A DNA stretch of 64,000 nt from Paraflavitalea sp. CAU 1676 (GCF_029223285.1 NZ_JARHUJ010000003.1:868001-932000), one strand, 5' to 3'; positions 52,502-63,051 are shown, counted from the first letter of the stretch. Numbers and translations: made by a program. Notes: generated by a model from the letters alone, not told the origin.

Positions 52502-53464
52502 TCATGCATCATTTTTTTTCAAAGCTGTGATTTTTTTCACACCGATCGTATTGGCAATCATTCCAAAGCAAGGCCCACGGCGCTCCGTGCGTTGCTGCTG
52601 ACCGGTTATAATAGTAACCGCTTTGCCGCGAACATACCTACATCCCGGCAAAGCGTTTTCGACGGGCCTGCTTACTCGGGCCTTTACTCCTTCGGTCAGT
52701 ACATGGAAAAGATTCTGGAAATCGCTTACGGAGCGGATCTCTTCGCTCACTACTCCTCCATAAATGGTGTACAAGGAAACGGTCTCCTTGCTTTTGCGTA
52801 CCTGTAAAACCCCTTCATGGCCGGTAATACGTTGATTATCGATGAGCCCCAGGTTGGCCAGCATGGTGGCGGTGGCAGGGAGTTCTTCCACTTCCAGGGC
52901 GCTTGCGATCCTCCTGAATGCTTCTTCTGCAAAGGCATCGCCGGAAGCCTCCAGACTACTTTCGGGCGCCTGGTAATTGGCGGACTCGCTTACCCAGGTT
53001 ACCTGGTCGGGCCTGATGGATTTGAGCGAACCGGCTTGTCCCTGGTAACAAACCATATTGCCCGCACGGTATTTAGCAAATGGAGAAATGCTGGCTGTTG
53101 GCAGTAACTCATCGCCCGTCAGCGCATAATACAGGTTTTGAAGCTGGTGCAGGTGGCGGAGGGCGCAACGCACGGTGTAATCGGAGGGGTTTTGCCAGGT
53201 GAAATGGTCGCCGTGCTGAATGAGGATAATTGCTCCGCGTTGAAAGCAGCTGGTTCCGTGGTGTTCCTGCCGTTGAAATCCAATATTGTGGAGCGTGGAG
53301 GAGTTGATTGTAATGGGCGAAAGGTCGGTCCAATTAATGTTTTTATCCTTTACAGCATTTACAGGAAGCTCAAATAGCGGGAGTAAGTCGATACCTGTTA
53401 TTTCCACTTCATAATCCAGGTAGCGCACCCTGCTGCCAAGGCGCACTTCGTGCATGGTAATCAT
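52502..53464 (-). CDS. Hypothetical host protein
   Basis: 320 residues; contains HLHQLQNLYYALTGDELLP, seen in uncharacterised Bacteroidota proteins, but no functional motif. A second Met at 53455 is possible. It lies just outside attR, upstream of the tRNA in the same direction, and appears host-derived. Confidence 0.65.
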   Translation of the reverse strand: MITMHEVRLGSRVRYLDYEVEITGIDLLPLFELPVNAVKDKNINWTDLSPITINSSTLHNIGFQRQEHHGTSCFQRGAIILIQHGDHFTWQNPSDYTVRCALRHLHQLQNLYYALTGDELLPTASISPFAKYRAGNMVCYQGQAGSLKSIRPDQVTWVSESANYQAPESSLEASGDAFAEEAFRRIASALEVEELPATATMLANLGLIDNQRITGHEGVLQVRKSKETVSLYTIYGGVVSEEIRSVSDFQNLFHVLTEGVKARVSRPVENALPGCRYVRGKAVTIITGQQQRTERRGPCFGMIANTIGVKKITALKKNDA

Positions 53465-53632
53465 AGCAAATCAAATTTTGGTTTTAAGATTATTTTCAAA
53501 AGGATCCAGGTCGATCAAGTAAACTATCAGGAAATATACATTATTTAATTCTACATGTATCATATTAGCAGCCTGAAAAATTTCTTACCGGTCGTTTAAT
53601 TCCCCTTTCTTTGCACCCTCAATTCAGCACAC

Positions 53633-54205
53633 ATGAGTTCCTGGTGGTTAATGCTGCCGATCCTCACCGCCCTTACCGGCTGGCTGAGCGTTCAATTGGC
53701 AGCGTATCTCTTTTTTAATTATGCTTTGCCCCGCCGCCGACAGGCGTGGACGGCTGCTTTAGCCCAAAAAGTAAGTACCGAATTCTTCGATCCTGCCGTA
53801 CTGGAACAGAAGATCGCCGATCCGGCCAACTACCAGAAGATCCAACCCATGGTAGAGGTTCATGTGGATGACTTTCTCCGTAAAGGTTTACCCAAGGCTT
53901 TCCCGATCATCGGGTCTTTGATCGGCGACCGCACCATTAATCAATTAAAGGAGATATTCCTGAAAGAACTGGAAACCATTTTCCCGGTGGTAATGCAGGG
54001 ATATGTCAAAAACCTGCAGGAGGAGCTCAATCTCGAGCGCATGATCGCCGAAAAAATCGACGGGATCAGCAGGGAGACCGTTCAAACAGCTGCTTATCAG
54101 GCTATAGGCAATGGACTCACCAAAGTGGCCGCACTGGCCGCTGCGCTGGGTTTACTGATCGGTCTGGGTCAGTTGGCGATCGTGATGTCTACCGTTACCT
54201 ACTGA
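53633..54205 (+). CDS. DUF445-like membrane protein
   Basis: 190 residues with N-terminal and C-terminal membrane segments. The middle (VEVHVDDFLRKGLPKAFPIIG, then IGDRTINQLKEIF) matches DUF445/YheB-like proteins. Function unknown. Confidence 0.75.
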   Translation: MSSWWLMLPILTALTGWLSVQLAAYLFFNYALPRRRQAWTAALAQKVSTEFFDPAVLEQKIADPANYQKIQPMVEVHVDDFLRKGLPKAFPIIGSLIGDRTINQLKEIFLKELETIFPVVMQGYVKNLQEELNLERMIAEKIDGISRETVQTAAYQAIGNGLTKVAALAAALGLLIGLGQLAIVMSTVTY

Positions 54206-54298
54206 GGTACTTACCACTCATCACAATGTCATGAGCACGTCACAAGTTCTACAGCCAGTTTTGCGTCTAACCCCGTACAATTATAATTAACCACAGGT

Positions 54299-56935
54299 AT
54301 GAGAAGTTTTCTATTTATTGCTTTATGTGTTGTTCTGTGTAATACCAGTATAGCCCAGTTTCCAGGAGGAGGTGCACCCGGTGGTGGCCGCCCCGGTGGT
54401 GGAGGCGTTCCGAATATCGGCCACTTTTATGGCCGTATCCAGGATGCCAAAACCAATAAAGGGATTGAAGCTGCTTCTGTGCAGTTGATCCTTTCCAAAA
54501 TGGACCCTGTAACCAAAAAGCCGAAAGATACCGTTATCAGCGGTATGCTTACCCGCGGCAATGGCGACTTCAGCCTCGAGAACCTGCCGATCTTCGGCAA
54601 TTTCCGGTTGAAGATCACCGCCATCGGATATAAAACGATAGACCAGAAGGTTGCCTTCGAAATGAAGATGGGCGCCGGACGTGATATGAGTCAGGCTATG
54701 AATGCCGTTGACAAAGACCTTGGCAACTTCAAGCTCGAGCAGGATGCGCAGGTGATGGACGCCGTAACCGTTACCGGTTCCAAGCCCCTGGTAGAAATGG
54801 GTATCGACCGTAAAATATTCAACGTAGAGAAGAATATCAACTCTGCCGGCGGTACCGCGGTCGATGTTATGCGCAATGTACCTTCCCTGAATGTGGACAT
54901 CGACGGTAATGTGACGCTGCGCAATGCTGCACCGCAGATCTTTGTGGATGGCAGACCCACTACCCTTACGCTCGACCAGATCCCGGCCGATGCGATCCAA
55001 AGTATTGAAATGATCACCAACCCTTCTGCCAAGTACGATGCAAGTGGCGGACAGGCAGGTATCCTGAATATCGTGTTGAAGAAGAACCGCAAGGCGGGTT
55101 ACAACGGTAGCATCCGCGCCGGTATCGATTCGCGTGCACGCATCAATGCGGGTGGCGACATCAACGTGCGCCAGGGCAAGCTGAACGTATTTGCCAATGC
55201 GATGTACAACCAGCGTAAGTCTATTGGATGGGGCTGGAGCGATCAATCCAGTTCGCTGAACGGTAAAACAACCCACACTTACCAGGATAATGACCAAACC
55301 AATCGCGGTTCGTTTGCCTTTGGCCGTTTTGGGTTGGATTATTTCATGGACAACCGCAATACCCTGTCGATCTCACAATCGCTGGTACGTGGTCAATTCA
55401 AGAATAATAACCTGGAAAATTATACCATCGACACGATGGGCATTTTCTCCGAATCACAATACCGCAATACACAGGGTGAGTTTGAATTCCGCAACTACGG
55501 TACGCAACTGAGCTTTAAGCACCTGTTTGCGAAGTCTGGTAAAGAATTGACGGCCGATGTGAACTACAACATGAGCAGGAACGACAACGAAAGCAATATC
55601 CTCTTCCGCTCGTTCGATGACCGTGGTCAACTCAATCCTAAAGGACCGGAGGGACTGCAAAAGTCGATCGGCGAAGGCAAGAATACATTTGTAGTTGTTC
55701 AAACAGATTACGTGAACCCCATTACCGAGACCATGAAATGGGAAGCCGGTTTGCGTGGACAAATGCGTAAGTCGGAAAGCGAGCAGCTGATCTCTACCAA
55801 TGGTAATCAGAATGCCGGCCTGAGCAATAAGTTCGAGTATACCGATTACGTATGGGCAGGTTATGCGACCTTCTCTCAAAAGATCAAGGATAAATGGAGC
55901 TACCAACTGGGTCTGCGTGCCGAGAGCTCCAACTACGAAGGTGAGCAACTGAACAAGCAGGAGTACAGCAACAGCTTCCCCATCAGCCTGTTCCCCAGCG
56001 TATTCATTACCCGGAATTTCGAGAACAAGCAGGATTTTCAGGTGAACTATTCCCGCCGTATCAACAGGCCCAACTTCTTCCAGTTGATGCCGAACTACGA
56101 CATCTCGAATGTGCTGAGCTACCAAACCGGTAACCCGAACCTGACGCCGGAGTTCACGCATTCACTCGAACTGTCATACCAAAAGACCTACGGTAAAAGC
56201 AACAATACATTCCTCGCGACCATTTTCGGTAAATACACGACCGACCTTATCGCCCGTTACCAGGATTCGCAGGTAGTGGATGGTACCAAGCGTTATGTTA
56301 CGAGCTGGATCAATGCATCTGATGCTTATGCAGCTGGTGTGGAACTGGTGTTCCGTAACAACTGGACCAAATGGTGGGATATGAACTTCAGCACCAACGT
56401 GTATTACTCCAAGATCAGCGGCGATGTGGAGAAACAACAGTTGTCGAATGAGCGTACCAGCTATTCGGCCAAACTCAACAACACCTTCAAGATCGCCAAA
56501 GGCTGGAGCATTCAGCTGAGCGGTGATTATATTTCTAAGAGTGCACTGCCGGTGAGCACCAGCAACAGCGGCGGCGGTGGTGGCCGTGGTATGGGCGGCG
56601 GCGGTGGCTTCATGGGCCCTGCTCCTTCTTCTGTACAGGGTTTCATCGATGCCAACTATGGCGCCGACCTGGGCCTGCGCAAAGAGTTCCAGTTGTGGAA
56701 GAATACGGCGACTGTATCGGTTAACTGGAGCGATATCTTCCGCAGCCGTCGTTACTATACCTTCTCCGAGTCGGCCAGCTTCAGCCAAACCGATTGGAGA
56801 AGAAGAGACCCGCAGGTGGTGCGTGTTAACTTCAACTATCGTTTCGGCAAATTCGATATCGGCCTGTTCAAGCGCAAGAACATGAAGGGCGAATCGGAAG
56901 GCATGCAGAATGGTATGCAAGGGGTAGGACAATAA
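54299..56935 (+). CDS. TonB-dependent outer-membrane receptor
   Basis: 878 residues. Signal peptide, a Gly/Pro-rich stretch, a carboxypeptidase regulatory-like beta-sandwich domain (about residues 40-130), a plug-like region (residues about 150-260) and a large beta barrel with an aromatic C-terminal strand. A Gly-rich loop near residue 760-775 faces outside. This is the outer-membrane beta-barrel family common in Bacteroidota, importing glycans or siderophores. There is no SusD partner next to it, so the substrate is not clear. Confidence 0.8.
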   Translation: MRSFLFIALCVVLCNTSIAQFPGGGAPGGGRPGGGGVPNIGHFYGRIQDAKTNKGIEAASVQLILSKMDPVTKKPKDTVISGMLTRGNGDFSLENLPIFGNFRLKITAIGYKTIDQKVAFEMKMGAGRDMSQAMNAVDKDLGNFKLEQDAQVMDAVTVTGSKPLVEMGIDRKIFNVEKNINSAGGTAVDVMRNVPSLNVDIDGNVTLRNAAPQIFVDGRPTTLTLDQIPADAIQSIEMITNPSAKYDASGGQAGILNIVLKKNRKAGYNGSIRAGIDSRARINAGGDINVRQGKLNVFANAMYNQRKSIGWGWSDQSSSLNGKTTHTYQDNDQTNRGSFAFGRFGLDYFMDNRNTLSISQSLVRGQFKNNNLENYTIDTMGIFSESQYRNTQGEFEFRNYGTQLSFKHLFAKSGKELTADVNYNMSRNDNESNILFRSFDDRGQLNPKGPEGLQKSIGEGKNTFVVVQTDYVNPITETMKWEAGLRGQMRKSESEQLISTNGNQNAGLSNKFEYTDYVWAGYATFSQKIKDKWSYQLGLRAESSNYEGEQLNKQEYSNSFPISLFPSVFITRNFENKQDFQVNYSRRINRPNFFQLMPNYDISNVLSYQTGNPNLTPEFTHSLELSYQKTYGKSNNTFLATIFGKYTTDLIARYQDSQVVDGTKRYVTSWINASDAYAAGVELVFRNNWTKWWDMNFSTNVYYSKISGDVEKQQLSNERTSYSAKLNNTFKIAKGWSIQLSGDYISKSALPVSTSNSGGGGGRGMGGGGGFMGPAPSSVQGFIDANYGADLGLRKEFQLWKNTATVSVNWSDIFRSRRYYTFSESASFSQTDWRRRDPQVVRVNFNYRFGKFDIGLFKRKNMKGESEGMQNGMQGVGQ

Positions 56936-56985
56936 TCAGTTCCGGCAGCAGTCTTCGGGCTGATGCGCCTTTAGATAAGTTTTGG

Positions 56986-57025
56986 CAAAAGCCGCCTCGT
57001 TATCCGGGGCGGCTTTTGCTTTTTG
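56986..57025. terminator. Strong terminator after the TonB receptor
   Basis: 12-bp stem GCAAAAGCCGCC (56986-56997) / GGCGGCTTTTGC (57009-57020) with a T-run on the plus strand and an A-run before it, so it can act in both directions. Confidence 0.8.
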
Positions 57026-57201
57026 GGGAAAGTTTCAAATTGGGTGATCCCACTTCATAATCATCCACCGCCGGATTTGCAGTCTCACAGGAATCAATTA
57101 ACTATTGCTTTTTAACGAGCATGTCAATGTAAACCATGGCCGCAATGATTATTCCCTACAATTAACATCAACACTATAACTAATTTGTTAGCCAAATTCA
57201 T

Positions 57202-60015
57202 CTAATTTCCGAACGAATCACTAAAGATTATCCTTTTATAATCCTCAGGATCGACAACCGACGTTTCATTATTGGGGTCCTCCAGAGACCTCTCGGAATC
57301 ATCTTTATCCTTCAACATAACAAAGTTCTGGCTTTCCACTTCAGGATACCACAACTTAATCTGTTCTAAGGAATACGCATCGATACTAGATTGGTTAAAT
57401 TCGCATTCCGATATTACAGTTTTATACTTTTGGGAGACTTCTGCACTTTCATATTCAGAAACATCAAGCCACCTTACTTCAGCCGATCCAAAATTGATAT
57501 TCTTCAATACACAACTTCTTAGTTGCAAGTTGCCCAAGTAAGCTCCACCAACTTTACTTGCAATAATTTCACACCCGGAAAACCAAACATCGTCTATGTA
57601 TGAATCCTTGAAACTAACCTGTTTTATTTCACTCTTAATGAATCGGCAACCATGAAAGTCGGTGTTTGTAAAATCAGTGTTAATAAACCGGCAATCATAG
57701 AAACTCAACCTATCAAAATACAGATTAGAGAGATCTTGGTAACTAAAATCAAACCCCGCAACATCGTACTTATCAGATCTCCTAAGGTGCTTAAACAAAT
57801 GAGCGACATTCTCTTTCGTAGAATTGCTTTTAAGATAATTTTTTTCCAACCCCAAACAAGAAATAAAATACCAAAACCCATAAAAAGTACGCAGGGCAAT
57901 ATTCACAGGCTGTCCTTGAGAATCCATTCTATACTCAATCAAAAAATCAGTCAAAGCCATGTCATCCAGATACAAACACATCCTGTCCACCACTTCTTCC
58001 TTTGGAAGCCCCTCTGAATTGTTTATAATCTCCTTTAAATGATACATAATTTCTCCAGTCAAATCCTGTTTTCCAAAAATATCGTTTATCAATAGAAGAG
58101 CTGATTTAGGATTGTCTATTATATATTTTCCGTTTGTCCTTTTATCCAAAAACTGCGTTGTAATCGAGTGGAATATCTTTTCAGCAGTCATATACTCTCT
58201 AAGAGATTTGTGCAAGAACTCAATCGCATAGTTGCTCCTATCTTCATCAAACCCTATTTCTTTTGTTTTTTCAGTTTCTTTAAAATAAAAAGAAATCATT
58301 ATACCTTTAATGCTATCTCTAAAATTTGTTTCCGGAAGTAAATTCAGAAATGTCTGTGCTGCGGGAAGCTTCAAGAGCTCAGTTTTCGTTATATACTCAT
58401 TACCACTCTCAAAAATCGCGAAAGCAACTTCTCTAATTAAATCTCTCAGATCTTCCTTTTGAATATTTCTTAGAATTTCAATTTGTCCTTCTTTAGCATA
58501 TTTCCGTTCAATAAGCTCGTCAAACAATTGACTATAAACCTTGGCCCTATTTGTATTCTCATCAATTTCATTGCTAACAGAGGCAATCATATGCAACAAC
58601 AATGGCTGCTCTAGAAGCTCCTTTATATGACCATATCTTCCTTCAACATTAAGCGCCTGAAGTTTGGAACTTGTCAGCCACGTTTCAGGATGATATACAC
58701 TGTATTTAGATAACCAATCTTGTTGCAAGTTTAGGGTAAGCGATGACAAATGCATAATCAAAACATTCTCTCTAGTTAGCTTCTCATCATCAACATACCC
58801 ATACCTGGAGGTAACTATAATTTGTAGATTATTAAATTTCTCTGTGAGTCTAACCAACTCAATACAAAGCCTATCAATTTCATCCAATTTTAGGTTTTCC
58901 CTCATGTACAATTCATCCAATCCATCCAATATTAATAGCGACTTGTTAAATTCAGACTTATCAAGCGGCTTCTCTATAAAGGAACAAGCTTCTGAGTAAA
59001 GAACTGATAAAGGATTATATATAAACTCCCTTACCTGCCTAACACTTCTTAAAGGGAAGTAAAATATTTGCCTTAAATCAGTTTTCGATTTCAATATATA
59101 ATCGTTAATAAACTTTTTACAAAACGACGACTTGCCTTGACCTGGGTAACCCAATATTAATATTAACTTGTTTGTCTTCTGTAGGCACAATGGATTTCGA
59201 CCTTCCTCTAAATCTTCGAAAAATTCTATTATCTTATACCTAGCATCTGCTTCGTAGAACTTTTGCTTATCTTTATTTCGAAACCTATCATCGTCCCTAG
59301 AAAAGGCGGAATGCAAGATAGAGAACGAAGGTTCAGTGTAAATCTGATCCAACGTCATCCCCCTTTCATCGCTCATAACTGTATCGTAGTACATATCTTT
59401 TAGCCCTCGATAATATTCGGACAACTCTTGCTTTTCTTCAATTATACCATACTGCTTTTGAATATATTTCTCTAATTGAAAGATCTTTTCCAAATCATTG
59501 TCACTATTTAGCTTTTTATACAGGTCAGTTTTGTCTATTATATTAATTTCTGGTTCAAAAGTGAAATTAAACGCCTCTTTATTAAAGCTTGGATCCTGAC
59601 TCTTTACTAGATTAATTTCCTCTTCAATCTTGTGCTGAATCGATTGCCGCGAGTAGCTTCTCTGCTTGTTGGTCAGTATATAAATATTAAGCTCACTCGC
59701 GTCCTTGTAAACTCCGTTCCTAAAGAACTTTTGAATACAGTCTTTCACTTTATCAATGGAACTTGTACTTGTCACCTGGAACGACACTTTTTTCACCTGA
59801 CTAACATTCAATAAATCAATCGCTGAATAATTCCCATTCTTACTTTGATTTAGGTTTACAAGATTTAAATCATACACGATATTTAGAACTTTTACAATTA
59901 AATTCTCAGCATGAATATTAATATGGAATTCATTATTGCCATTTAATATTTTGACCTGTTCTGAAAACCTGGCAAAATACTTTGATATGCTTTGAAGTAA
60001 ATCTATCTGATTCAT
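57202..60015 (-). CDS. SMEK-NACHT-pentapeptide NTPase, candidate anti-phage protein
   Basis: 937 residues. N-terminus (about 1-120) is a SMEK-type nuclease-like domain, with N-Q-S-K-N-G-N-Y-S-A-I-D-L, K-V-S-F-Q-V-T-S and flanking helices. A NACHT NTPase follows: Walker A LGYPGQGKSS at 289-298 and Walker B LLILDGLDEL. The C-terminal 750-845 region has pentapeptide-like repeats (for example FINTDFTNTDF). It is much more AT-rich than its neighbours, suggesting transfer. NACHT and other STAND proteins with nuclease-like domains are known antiphage sensors in bacteria. The exact trigger is unknown. Confidence 0.8.
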   Translation of the reverse strand: MNQIDLLQSISKYFARFSEQVKILNGNNEFHINIHAENLIVKVLNIVYDLNLVNLNQSKNGNYSAIDLLNVSQVKKVSFQVTSTSSIDKVKDCIQKFFRNGVYKDASELNIYILTNKQRSYSRQSIQHKIEEEINLVKSQDPSFNKEAFNFTFEPEINIIDKTDLYKKLNSDNDLEKIFQLEKYIQKQYGIIEEKQELSEYYRGLKDMYYDTVMSDERGMTLDQIYTEPSFSILHSAFSRDDDRFRNKDKQKFYEADARYKIIEFFEDLEEGRNPLCLQKTNKLILILGYPGQGKSSFCKKFINDYILKSKTDLRQIFYFPLRSVRQVREFIYNPLSVLYSEACSFIEKPLDKSEFNKSLLILDGLDELYMRENLKLDEIDRLCIELVRLTEKFNNLQIIVTSRYGYVDDEKLTRENVLIMHLSSLTLNLQQDWLSKYSVYHPETWLTSSKLQALNVEGRYGHIKELLEQPLLLHMIASVSNEIDENTNRAKVYSQLFDELIERKYAKEGQIEILRNIQKEDLRDLIREVAFAIFESGNEYITKTELLKLPAAQTFLNLLPETNFRDSIKGIMISFYFKETEKTKEIGFDEDRSNYAIEFLHKSLREYMTAEKIFHSITTQFLDKRTNGKYIIDNPKSALLLINDIFGKQDLTGEIMYHLKEIINNSEGLPKEEVVDRMCLYLDDMALTDFLIEYRMDSQGQPVNIALRTFYGFWYFISCLGLEKNYLKSNSTKENVAHLFKHLRRSDKYDVAGFDFSYQDLSNLYFDRLSFYDCRFINTDFTNTDFHGCRFIKSEIKQVSFKDSYIDDVWFSGCEIIASKVGGAYLGNLQLRSCVLKNINFGSAEVRWLDVSEYESAEVSQKYKTVISECEFNQSSIDAYSLEQIKLWYPEVESQNFVMLKDKDDSERSLEDPNNETSVVDPEDYKRIIFSDSFGN

Positions 60016-60347
60016 AGTATTCGTTACAGATGCTACGTTAAAATTATTACGGAATTAAATGCAGGATGATTTTCAGCTACATTTTAGGCATTTCCGGCTG
60101 CCTGAAAAAGGGTAGTTTTCACCTTTTTTAATTCCCAAACTATTATCCACAAACTTTTTTCATATATTTCTAATTCAAATTAGACTTTACCTAAATTCGG
60201 CAAAACAAACTGTCACCAATATTTTCTAGAGTAACATTATAGTTTTAAAGATAGCTCAATCTATCATCGGAAAAATTGCCATTTTCCCTACATTTAACGA
60301 TAATTAATAATCGAAACCTGATTTCAGCTAAACTAGCCAAACCTCCC
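60016..60347. other. Intergenic region upstream of RDD gene
   Basis: About 330 bp between divergent genes. AT-rich with no convincing ORF or clear promoter match found by eye. It must contain the start signals of both the NACHT and RDD genes. Confidence 0.4.
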
Positions 60348-61244
60348 ATGAACCACCCCCACTCCGTTAGTGCCGGCTCGCGCATCGGCTCCATGCTCCT
60401 CGATCATATTTGTATGACAGTGGTCGCAATGATCTTCTTGTTCATACCGTTCATTGGTTCCTTTTCGGAAATTTTCAATGTAGGGCATGAGCAGCCCGGC
60501 GAAACGCCTGTTTTCAGTGGCCCGTTGATGTTCATAGCCATCATCGGCTTTGCCTTGTACTTCTGCAAGGATAGTTTCAATGGCAGAAGCATTGGTAAAC
60601 GCGCCGCCCGTTTACAGGTTCTCAACAGCCATACCGGCGAAGTGGCATCACCCCTCAAATGCCTCGTACGTAATTTGTTTATCATTATTTGGCCCATTGA
60701 AGTGATTGTTACGCTCATTAACCCGGAACGCAGGATTGGCGACCGGGTAGCGGGTACACGCGTAGCGCCGTATGAACCCACACTGCGCGAGCAGCGCAAA
60801 GCAGGGCTCGGGCAATTGTTACTGCCTTTGGTGATTGCGTACGCTATGTTTGCCGTATTCGCCTTTCCGATGCAGGCCCTCACAGCGACCGAACAGGTTC
60901 GGTTTGATGAAAAATCATACAACGAGGCGGCCAGTAAGGAACTGGAACAACTATTCAACCAACAACTCGGCGAGTACTGCACAGCCAGTGTGCGCGTTTA
61001 TGACAAAATAGAAGGGCAGTCTTTGAAATACATCTCCATTCTATTGCGTCTTAAGGAGAATTACCTCGAAGCCGACAATGGCAGCGAAGAGCTGCTGGCA
61101 CAATCTTTACCTGTGCTGTACGAAAAGGTAGACAAGGAAACATTTACCGGCATGATCAAATTCGTTTATCAGCGGGAAGGCACTATGCGTATCTATAGTA
61201 CTTCTATCGGAGGAAAGGTGCGCATTACGCATATTGATGATTAG
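60348..61244 (+). CDS. RDD-family membrane protein
   Basis: 298 residues from MNHPHSVSAGSRIGSMLLDH at 60348; the ORF start at 60276 is in frame but lacks the typical beginning. Three to four membrane segments, with the RDD pattern (AGSRIGSMLLDHICM and GKRAARLQVL). Possible transporter; substrate unknown. Confidence 0.75.
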   Translation: MNHPHSVSAGSRIGSMLLDHICMTVVAMIFLFIPFIGSFSEIFNVGHEQPGETPVFSGPLMFIAIIGFALYFCKDSFNGRSIGKRAARLQVLNSHTGEVASPLKCLVRNLFIIIWPIEVIVTLINPERRIGDRVAGTRVAPYEPTLREQRKAGLGQLLLPLVIAYAMFAVFAFPMQALTATEQVRFDEKSYNEAASKELEQLFNQQLGEYCTASVRVYDKIEGQSLKYISILLRLKENYLEADNGSEELLAQSLPVLYEKVDKETFTGMIKFVYQREGTMRIYSTSIGGKVRITHIDD

Positions 61245-61453
61245 TGACAGCACTCATCACCGGACTTGCCAATTCCATTTAAGTCTTTACATATGAATCT
61301 TTTAGGCAGGCAATTCAAACGCAGCCTGGTACGCTTTCGACACAGGTACCGTTCAGTTTTGCCAGGCCGGCGCTAAAGGTAAACCTGTAATTTTCAAGAT
61401 CGGCAAGCCAAACCGGGCCCTTCTTCCGTATATACTGGCAAAGGCATCTGATT

Positions 61454-62143
61454 GTGAACAAAGTAATATTGTTCGTATACCTTTGTCTGTCTATGCTATA
61501 CCCATTAACAGCACAGGATATGAACCCCAACCACCAAACATACCTCGCCCTGGGCGACTCTTACACGATTGGCGAGGGCGTAGCCGAGGCCGACAACTTC
61601 CCCCATCAGGCAGTGCAGTTATTGAAAGACGCAGGCTACGCATTCGATGATCCGCAGATCATCGCGAAGACTGGCTGGACCACCGACGAACTGGTCGATG
61701 GCATCCGTGCAGCATCACCTCAAGGTCAGTACAGCATCGTATCGTTGCTGATTGGCGTAAACAATCAATACCGTGGGCGTAGCCCTGAAGAATATGCCAA
61801 GGAATTTGAAGGGTTGTTGAAACAGGCCATCGCCTACGCGGGCGCCGATGCCAACAGGGTGTTTGTTTTATCAATCCCCGACTGGGGCGTTACGCCTTAT
61901 GCCGAGGGGCGCGACCGTGCGCAGATTGCCCGCGAGATCGATGCATTCAATGCCGTCAACAAAGCCATCGCTGCACAATACCAGGTTCACTATATCGATA
62001 TTACGCCCGGCACTCGCGAAGCAGCTTCCGATCACTCGCTGCTGACAGGCGATAAACTGCATCCATCCGGTAAGGACTATGGCCGCTGGGCGGCGAAATT
62101 GGCTGAGGAAGTGAGGAAGGTTAAGGGGAGCCAGGAAAAATGA
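61454..62143 (+). CDS. Secreted SGNH/GDSL hydrolase
   Basis: 229 residues, signal peptide to about 20. Blocks: GDSYTIG (Ser36), IGVNNQ (Asn in block III) and DKLHPSG (Asp, His). A periplasmic or secreted esterase; related to lysophospholipase/TesA-type enzymes. Host-encoded. Confidence 0.8.
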   Translation: MNKVILFVYLCLSMLYPLTAQDMNPNHQTYLALGDSYTIGEGVAEADNFPHQAVQLLKDAGYAFDDPQIIAKTGWTTDELVDGIRAASPQGQYSIVSLLIGVNNQYRGRSPEEYAKEFEGLLKQAIAYAGADANRVFVLSIPDWGVTPYAEGRDRAQIAREIDAFNAVNKAIAAQYQVHYIDITPGTREAASDHSLLTGDKLHPSGKDYGRWAAKLAEEVRKVKGSQEK

Positions 62144-62290
62144 CAAATGCAATTGAGGTAGCAACTAACGAAGATTTGGCAATAAGCATTCTATCAGTTT
62201 GCCTGGCGTTATTCGTCAGCCGGAACGGCAGCTGGGCAGCGAACGAGACGATGAGTATATATCCTTCGGCCGCCATAGCGTCCAACCAAT

Positions 62291-62302
62291 GTTAGCGGCA
62301 GT
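62291..62302. repeat. Left inverted repeat of the gene module
   Basis: GTTAGCGGCAGT, which with AATTGCCGCTTAC (62844-62856) brackets the gene at 62292-62840 with imperfect inverted repeats. Confidence 0.4.
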
Positions 62303-62840
62303 ACTTTTTCAATACTTCAATCTCATCTATGTCTTTTGAAACAAAAATAAAGTTATTGCCGTCTGCGATTATACTCGTTGGATTCATTGTCAATACCTCA
62401 TCCCAAAATTGTTCTACTAATTGTTCGTGATATTCAATTTGCTTTTCAATACCTACTTTATCCCATGTTGGATCTACATCAACAAGTTCTTGTTGTCGAC
62501 TGGATAATGTAAAACCTCTATAGTTAACAAAATATGTCATCCCTGAAATTTCAGTTGGCGTTTTAAATAAACACCATTGATCGTGTTGCTCTGTCGGCAG
62601 GGCGGCTATTATATTATCTGTAAGTTTCGGTGAGAATGCGACATTGTTCTTTTCATACCAGCCTAAGTCTTCCTCTTCGTTTATCAACCTAAGTGGGCCA
62701 CTGTCAAAGCAAATTATAGCTAGGTATTTATCTAGTAGGACATTTGAACAGCGATTCAATAGGTCACATAATGTAAACCTGTTTCCAGAAAACTCGATCC
62801 AGAAATAATCTTGATATTGTCCTTTTTTATAAGCTGTCAT
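62292..62840 (-). CDS. Hypothetical protein
   Basis: 182 residues; mixed alpha/beta with aromatic-rich segments (WCLFKTPTEISGMTYF). Resembles small immunity-type proteins in composition, but not recognised. It is framed by imperfect inverted repeats. Confidence 0.6.
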   Translation of the reverse strand: MTAYKKGQYQDYFWIEFSGNRFTLCDLLNRCSNVLLDKYLAIICFDSGPLRLINEEEDLGWYEKNNVAFSPKLTDNIIAALPTEQHDQWCLFKTPTEISGMTYFVNYRGFTLSSRQQELVDVDPTWDKVGIEKQIEYHEQLVEQFWDEVLTMNPTSIIADGNNFIFVSKDIDEIEVLKKYCR

Positions 62841-63037
62841 TAGAATTGCCGCTTACCTACGCGCATTCCCGATGTACCGGCATTCCGTAATTCTTCCTAC
62901 CCGAACGTCGGCTGAAACTAGTACGAAAGTTGATATTAAGCAATTAGCTAGGATTTATTCAGTCGCCTGGACTAAAGGTGATCCCAGTTAATGTCGATAA
63001 AGATTTATTCGTCGCCCCGGTATATTCCAAATGCGAT

Positions 63038-63051
63038 GTTAGCTGCCATTA
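63038..63051. repeat. Left 14-bp inverted repeat of the lipoprotein module
   Basis: GTTAGCTGCCATTA, perfectly complementary to 63714-63727. The stop codon of the lipoprotein gene lies within it. Confidence 0.6.

Noticed and set aside
54323-56932. Long minus-strand ORFs opposite the TonB receptor
   Set aside because: They mirror the receptor codons and have no domain features.
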